From assembly GCA_964570325.1 (NCBI GenBank), contig CAZMXS010000006.1, positions 50,656 to 114,655 of the forward strand: a stretch of DNA of 64,000 nucleotides, written 5' to 3'. Within the stretch, counting starts at the first letter, position 1. Each line of letters opens with the position of its first letter. The notes beneath the pieces are model-generated. The model did no database searches. It worked only from the letters and a program-made list of their open reading frames with translations, and was not told where the DNA came from. Position numbers and translations under genes: made by a program. The stretch comes from CAZMXS01 sp964570325. GTDB lineage: Bacteria > Verrucomicrobiota > Kiritimatiellia > CAIQIC01 > CAZMXS01. Positions 59,993-64,000 of the stretch are shown here, piece after piece.

Positions 59993-62779
59993 TCATGGCG
60001 GGGCCAGCTTGAGCCGGTAATACACGCGGGACGCTTCAGCCACGGGCAGGTCCAGGCTGGTGAGCGCACCCGTCGCCGTCAAGCCGTTCAGCCAGTCAGT
60101 CCAGGCACCGACGGCTATCAGGTTGGTCCGGTATTGAACGACGTATTCCTTGCCGGCGACGGAAGCGAACGCCATGCGCCGGTAATCCGCGTTTCCTGTG
60201 ATCTCGTAAATCTTGAACACGCTGGCTGCGTTGGTCGCTTCCGTGCCCGCCCAATATTCGTCCCGGTTCACCTGCCCGTCCGCGTCGGCATCGCTCTCCG
60301 CGTCGGCGGCGGCGCACGGATCAAAACCGTTGCAGATCTCCCAATAATCGGGCGCCCCGTCACAATCTGAATCGTCCGTTGTCAAGCCGACCCGCCGGCC
60401 GACCAGGCTGACAAAATTGAAACCATAGTTACCATAGATGTCCAGCGTGCCGGCGGCTGAAGCACCGAGGTAGTTGGCGGAGAGATAGCGATCGTTGCCG
60501 GAAACGCCATGGCTGGTGATCAATCCGCTGATGTGCAGCGCGCCAATCGAGCGAATGCCCAGCGGGATGCCCAGGCTGGTCCACGGAATGGCGGCTTCCC
60601 AGCGGTCGGCCAGGCGGTTGCCATCGTCATCCGCCGTGGTCGTCGGCTGCCCGCCCACGCCATCATACTGCGAAAGCCGCGCCCCGGACACGGGCGTGAA
60701 AAAAGTCGCATTGGTGGAAAGGCGATACACGCCCTGGCCATAATCATAGCCATTGCCCAGATTGAAATGCGGATACCCACCATCACCGTATTCATCCCCC
60801 AGCACGATCGCCACGCCAACCGCCGGCGCGAACCCCACATTGTGGAGGTATTCCAAGCCATACGGTGTGCCGCGCAAGTTCCACAGGTTCGCGACGCCAT
60901 CACGCAACGCATCCGCGACGATAAAAACAATCATGGCGTTGTTGCTGCCGGCCAGGTCGCATTCGACCGCGCCGATATACAGATTGGTAGCATCATAGTT
61001 CAGATACACTTTGCCGAAACTGCCGAAGCCGCCCTGGTTGGAGGTCACCAGGCAGCCGCCGGCCGTATCGAGATCGAATGCATCCCCCGGATGGTTCTGT
61101 CCGCCGGTCGGCGGGCCGGAAACCACCGGTGCGCCGGGAACAACGAAGACGGCGGCGGGCATGCCCGTGACCCCGGGGCGAACGGCCAACGACCAGTCGC
61201 CGCCCAGGTTGTCGTCCCAAACCCCCTGTCCGTCATGGAAGGCCCAATCCAACCGGCGCGCGCCGTTCGACACCGCGTATGCGCAGGTCCACATACCGCT
61301 GGCGCCCGGGCTCATTTGCACGTCGCGGGCCGCCTGCCAGCCGTCATAGCCGATCCGCAACCAGACGCCCTTCGCAGCGCCGAGCATGTTCCCGGCCGGT
61401 TGATAGACAAACGTCACCCCACTCCCGGCCGCCGGCGCGGCCGGCGCCAGCCGGACCGCCCCGGCCGGCCAGGTCACGGTTCGGCGCGGCTGGAGCAAAC
61501 CCAGTTTTCCATCCAGCTTGGCCCAGACCGTGATGTCGCCGGATGGATTGTGCACGCCATTGGACGCGGGATAGCCCAGCGCCTGGATGGCCGCCAGATA
61601 ATACCGCACGTCACCCATCCCCGCGTACCAGATGTCGCCGCGATTCCCAAGGGTCTGGCAGAGGCTGGTCATATAGGCCCAACTGTTGTCCGCATAGCCG
61701 TAATCCAGCTCATAGCTGTGGCCCCAGACGAAAAGCAGGGCCAAATCTTCATTGGTCCGGCTCACCAGCTCATCCGCCCACGCCGCCGCGCCGGTATGAT
61801 GAACGGTGGGATGCCATTTGAGGTAATTGGGCGGCAGGTAATTCAGCGCGGCCGCGCTTAGAACGGTGCGGGCGCAATTGGCGCCGGCATTGCTCACCAG
61901 GTTGATCACGCGCTGGTTAAAGGCGCCAAACGGATAGGACATGGTGTTGACCGGGTAACCCGCCAGGCTGGTCAGGCGGCTGCGGCAGGTGGTGGTCTCC
62001 CATTGCACCGTGGCATCATTGCATTGCGTCAGGTCGGGGTGATCCACGGTGTGCAAGGAAACCTCGTGCCCGGCAAACAGGCCGGCAACTTCGCCGGACG
62101 TGATGAAGGTGTCCTGGTCCAGGAAGCCGGAGTTGAGGTGAAAGGTTCCGCGAATGCCGTATGCATTGAAGATCGGGACCAGACTCCGGTCCTGAACGTG
62201 GCCATCATCGTAACTCATGATCAGCGCCTTCCACCGCCCCCCGGGGAAGGCGAACCGGGCGGGATCCACCAGCACTTGCGCGCTGCCCGATTGGTCGTTC
62301 ACCCGCACGGCCGTGGCCTGGTCCGTCACCAGCGGCGCCACTCCCGGCCGGATAACCACCGTGTTGCTGCCGCCATCCACCAGCGCGAGACGGAAGTTGC
62401 CGTCATTGGCAAGAAAATCGGTCTTGATCACATTGTCCCATGTGCCGGGCTTCACGAAACGGAAAGCAGCGTTGGCACCCGCCGGCGCGTCCTGCCACTC
62501 GCCGCCCAACGGCGCCAGCGAGCCGACCTCGCCGAACGCGAACACCAGCCGCTGTTCCGCAACGGTGGCCACGTTCGCCGTGGTATTCCAACCGTTCAGC
62601 GAACCGACACAGGCGACCGCCTGCCCGTCCGCCGTGGCGCCGGCGGCCGGCAGATTGCTGACAATGATCGTGACGCTGGCGCCGGCGCAGGGCTGCGCCG
62701 CCAACCCCGCGCACCATAAGCCGAAGAAAAGCGATGCCCGCTGCGACACCCGTATCCAATGCATCATGCTTACATCCAT
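59993..62779 (-). CDS. Secreted multi-domain polysaccharide deacetylase (CE4/NodB)
   Basis: A 928-residue exported protein with signal (SLFFGLWCAGLAAQPCAG); ATG 62779 or the ATG pair at 62767/62764 may start it. Residues ~40-170 are a starch-binding-like sandwich. Residues ~180-400 are a NodB homology domain with MSYDDGH (catalytic Asp pair as DD), SLHTVDHPDL (H-x3-H metal site) and SYPFGAF. Next are a CBM25-like unit (WLRIGYDGWQAARDVQM), a CBM9-like region (~550-790), an EF-hand/thrombospondin-type calcium motif (DDSDCDGAPDYWE, DADADGQVNRDE), and a C-terminal sandwich (KEYVVQYRTNL...YYRLKL) shared with the 1310-residue protein. It probably removes acetyl groups from an external amino-sugar polysaccharide. 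Confidence 0.83.
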   Translation of the reverse strand: MDVSMMHWIRVSQRASLFFGLWCAGLAAQPCAGASVTIIVSNLPAAGATADGQAVACVGSLNGWNTTANVATVAEQRLVFAFGEVGSLAPLGGEWQDAPAGANAAFRFVKPGTWDNVIKTDFLANDGNFRLALVDGGSNTVVIRPGVAPLVTDQATAVRVNDQSGSAQVLVDPARFAFPGGRWKALIMSYDDGHVQDRSLVPIFNAYGIRGTFHLNSGFLDQDTFITSGEVAGLFAGHEVSLHTVDHPDLTQCNDATVQWETTTCRSRLTSLAGYPVNTMSYPFGAFNQRVINLVSNAGANCARTVLSAAALNYLPPNYLKWHPTVHHTGAAAWADELVSRTNEDLALLFVWGHSYELDYGYADNSWAYMTSLCQTLGNRGDIWYAGMGDVRYYLAAIQALGYPASNGVHNPSGDITVWAKLDGKLGLLQPRRTVTWPAGAVRLAPAAPAAGSGVTFVYQPAGNMLGAAKGVWLRIGYDGWQAARDVQMSPGASGMWTCAYAVSNGARRLDWAFHDGQGVWDDNLGGDWSLAVRPGVTGMPAAVFVVPGAPVVSGPPTGGQNHPGDAFDLDTAGGCLVTSNQGGFGSFGKVYLNYDATNLYIGAVECDLAGSNNAMIVFIVADALRDGVANLWNLRGTPYGLEYLHNVGFAPAVGVAIVLGDEYGDGGYPHFNLGNGYDYGQGVYRLSTNATFFTPVSGARLSQYDGVGGQPTTTADDDGNRLADRWEAAIPWTSLGIPLGIRSIGALHISGLITSHGVSGNDRYLSANYLGASAAGTLDIYGNYGFNFVSLVGRRVGLTTDDSDCDGAPDYWEICNGFDPCAAADAESDADADGQVNRDEYWAGTEATNAASVFKIYEITGNADYRRMAFASVAGKEYVVQYRTNLIAVGAWTDWLNGLTATGALTSLDLPVAEASRVYYRLKLAPP

Positions 62780-62830
62780 ACACCCGCGGGCGGTTTGGAT
62801 TCAGTGATGTAGATCACCGAACCCGGCGGG

Positions 62831-63544
62831 TCACAGGGCGGCGGCGCGATAGCGGATGCTGTCCGCAAGATCCCGGTCCGGGGCCGCGCGATCCAGCCAG
62901 GCGCGGGCAATGCGCGGGTAACCGCGGTTGAAGCGAACCGCGCCCTTGGCCCGCAACTGGGCGAACAAGCGAGTCACGTGTTCGCGGCTGAGATTCAGCA
63001 CCGCGGCGATTTCGGGTTGACGCAGTTTCTTTCGAATTTGAATCCAATCCTTCTCGACCCGTCCATAGCGCGTACTCATATTCCGTAGGAACCAAGCCAG
63101 TTCGTTCAAGCCGCTGCCGGCCACCGACTTGGCGATCAAGATGCGGACCATTTCCGAAAAGCCCCGCAGAACCCGCTCCCGTAACACCGGCACGGCCATG
63201 AAATGGCGGATGAAATCCTCCCGGGCGATAGCCAGGAGCCGGCATTCGGCCAGCGCGGTGGCCGAGGTGTAATAGTTGTCCAGCCACGCTTCGCCGAACC
63301 CGAACAGTTCACCGGCCAGGACCACGCTCAAGCGCGCCGGGTCCGTCTCCGGTCCGGTGTTTTTCTGAATGACCACTTCCCCCTGGACAATGACATAGAC
63401 ATACCGGCTGGGCGCGCCTTCGTGGTAAATACATTGGCGCCGGCGAAACTCGCGCCAGTCACAAGCGCGAGCCAGACGCCGCAATTCCCGCGGAGCGCAC
63501 CCGCGAAAAAAAGCGATAGGCTGTAATTCGCGCCAGGCGATCAT
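62831..63544 (-). CDS. Crp/Fnr-family transcriptional regulator
   Basis: A 237-residue regulator: a cyclic-nucleotide-binding-type beta-barrel (residues ~10-125, QCIYHEGAPSRYVYVIVQGEVVI and VVLAGELFGFGEAWLD), a dimerisation helix, and a winged HTH (LRQPEIAAVLNLSREHVTRLFAQLRAKGAV). The Fnr iron-sulfur cysteines are missing, and the GELFG loop resembles the cNMP pocket without the full Crp arginine signature, so the ligand is uncertain. It starts 9 bases after the tpx stop on the same strand, so the two probably share a transcript and the regulator may respond to oxidative or redox stress. Confidence 0.9.
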   Translation of the reverse strand: MIAWRELQPIAFFRGCAPRELRRLARACDWREFRRRQCIYHEGAPSRYVYVIVQGEVVIQKNTGPETDPARLSVVLAGELFGFGEAWLDNYYTSATALAECRLLAIAREDFIRHFMAVPVLRERVLRGFSEMVRILIAKSVAGSGLNELAWFLRNMSTRYGRVEKDWIQIRKKLRQPEIAAVLNLSREHVTRLFAQLRAKGAVRFNRGYPRIARAWLDRAAPDRDLADSIRYRAAAL

Positions 63545-63553
63545 GCCGCCCGC

Positions 63554-64000
63554 TCAATCGCGCACCGCTTTCAGGGCCGCTTCGTAATCCGGCTCCTGCG
63601 TTATCTCCGGCACCAGTTGCGCGTGAAGCACCTTGTTCTGCGCGTCCAGCACAACCACCGCGCGAGCCAGCAACCCGGCCAGCGGCCCCTCCACAATCTG
63701 CACCCCGTAATCCCGGCCGAAGGCCGGCGAACGGAAGGCGGAAAGCGTGACAATGTGGGCGAGTTTCTCGCTCTCACAGAAACGTTTCTGCGCGAACGGC
63801 AGGTCGGCAGACACGTTAATCAGCACCGTGTCTTCCAATTTGCCCAGTTCCTGGTTGAACTTCCGCGCGGACATGGCACATACACCGGTATCGAGGCTCG
63901 GCACCACGCTGATAATTTTCTTCTTGCCGGCGAATTTGTCGAGTCCGACATCGGACAAATCCACGCCCACCAATTTGAAATTGGGCGCAACCGCCCCAAC
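63554..64000 (-). CDS. tpx: Thiol peroxidase Tpx (N-terminus cut by window edge)
   Basis: An atypical 2-Cys peroxiredoxin that reduces lipid and other hydroperoxides with thioredoxin. The window holds about 148 residues from VGAVAPNFKLV onward; the first ~20 are outside. The peroxidatic Cys is in PSLDTGVCAMSARKF, the resolving Cys in FAQKRFCESEKLAH, and NVSADLPFAQK is diagnostic. The frame runs to base 64000 without a start. It is followed at once by a Crp-family gene. Confidence 0.95.
   Translation of the reverse strand, partial: VGAVAPNFKLVGVDLSDVGLDKFAGKKKIISVVPSLDTGVCAMSARKFNQELGKLEDTVLINVSADLPFAQKRFCESEKLAHIVTLSAFRSPAFGRDYGVQIVEGPLAGLLARAVVVLDAQNKVLHAQLVPEITQEPDYEAALKAVRD

Noticed and set aside
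1..64000. tRNA, rRNA, CRISPR, insertion sequences, phage genes
   Set aside because: I looked for cloverleaf ends, rRNA segments, regular spaced repeats, transposase motifs and integrase genes in the gaps and found none. Short RNAs without known motifs would be missed by eye.

Overview
This window looks like a gene-dense piece of a GC-rich, Gram-negative-type bacterial chromosome. I see no rRNA, tRNA, CRISPR array, insertion sequence or phage gene. The lineage is an inference. Lipid A-type acyltransferase, LPS-kinase and ArnT-like genes indicate an outer membrane. Very large secreted carbohydrate-active proteins with calcium-binding repeats, short text-like tandem repeats between genes, and the absence of typical proteobacterial gene order would fit the PVC group (Kiritimatiellota or Verrucomicrobiota-like) or a similar uncultured phylum. 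A marker-gene tree would be needed to settle this.

Layout. 1-4.4 kb: molybdenum cofactor genes (moeA end, moaC, mobA) interrupted by an ArnT-like (GT83) glycosyltransferase on the other strand. 4.5-11.3 kb: cell-envelope genes, comprising a WaaP/Kdo-kinase-like protein fused to a possible TIM-barrel domain, an LpxL-type acyltransferase and two more GT83 enzymes. 11.5-12.9 kb: a copper-type permease plus csoR operon with a clear CsoR operator inside its promoter. 13.2-22.6 kb: a MATE exporter, a 1170-residue secreted repeat protein, a thioredoxin-fold/phosphatase gene pair, thiC under a TPP riboswitch with terminator, and a secreted histidine phosphatase fused to a beta-sandwich. 22.9-27.7 kb: a signalling run of four genes (hybrid REC-kinase, HD-GYP-REC, soluble kinase, NtrC-type regulator). 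28-36.3 kb: a radical SAM/SPASM protein and two giant secreted glycan-active proteins.

36.4-41.3 kb: a tiny zinc-ribbon/membrane protein pair, then a five-gene, end-to-end overlapping minus-strand operon. It encodes a Tes/MJ0619-type radical SAM enzyme, an ICMT-type methyltransferase, a DUF4395-like membrane protein, a divergent Lgt-type diacylglyceryl transferase and a membrane protein of unknown function. I regard this as the best candidate for an undescribed system, probably lipid or lipoprotein modification. 41.5-54.9 kb: a nonulosonic (sialic-type) acid synthesis and transfer cluster (neuA, neuB, neuC, neuD, asnB, several glycosyltransferases) headed by a Maf/DUF115 protein, which suggests decoration of flagellin or another surface glycoconjugate. 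55-64 kb: a Cys-rich 4Fe-4S protein, a tRNA-dihydrouridine synthase, a cytoplasmic six-hairpin-glycosidase-like protein, a secreted polysaccharide deacetylase, and a tpx-crp pair cut by the window edge.

The overall theme is the cell surface: lipid A and membrane-lipid modification, surface sialylation and secreted polysaccharide processing. Much of the minus-strand coding is organised in translationally coupled (ATGA) operons.
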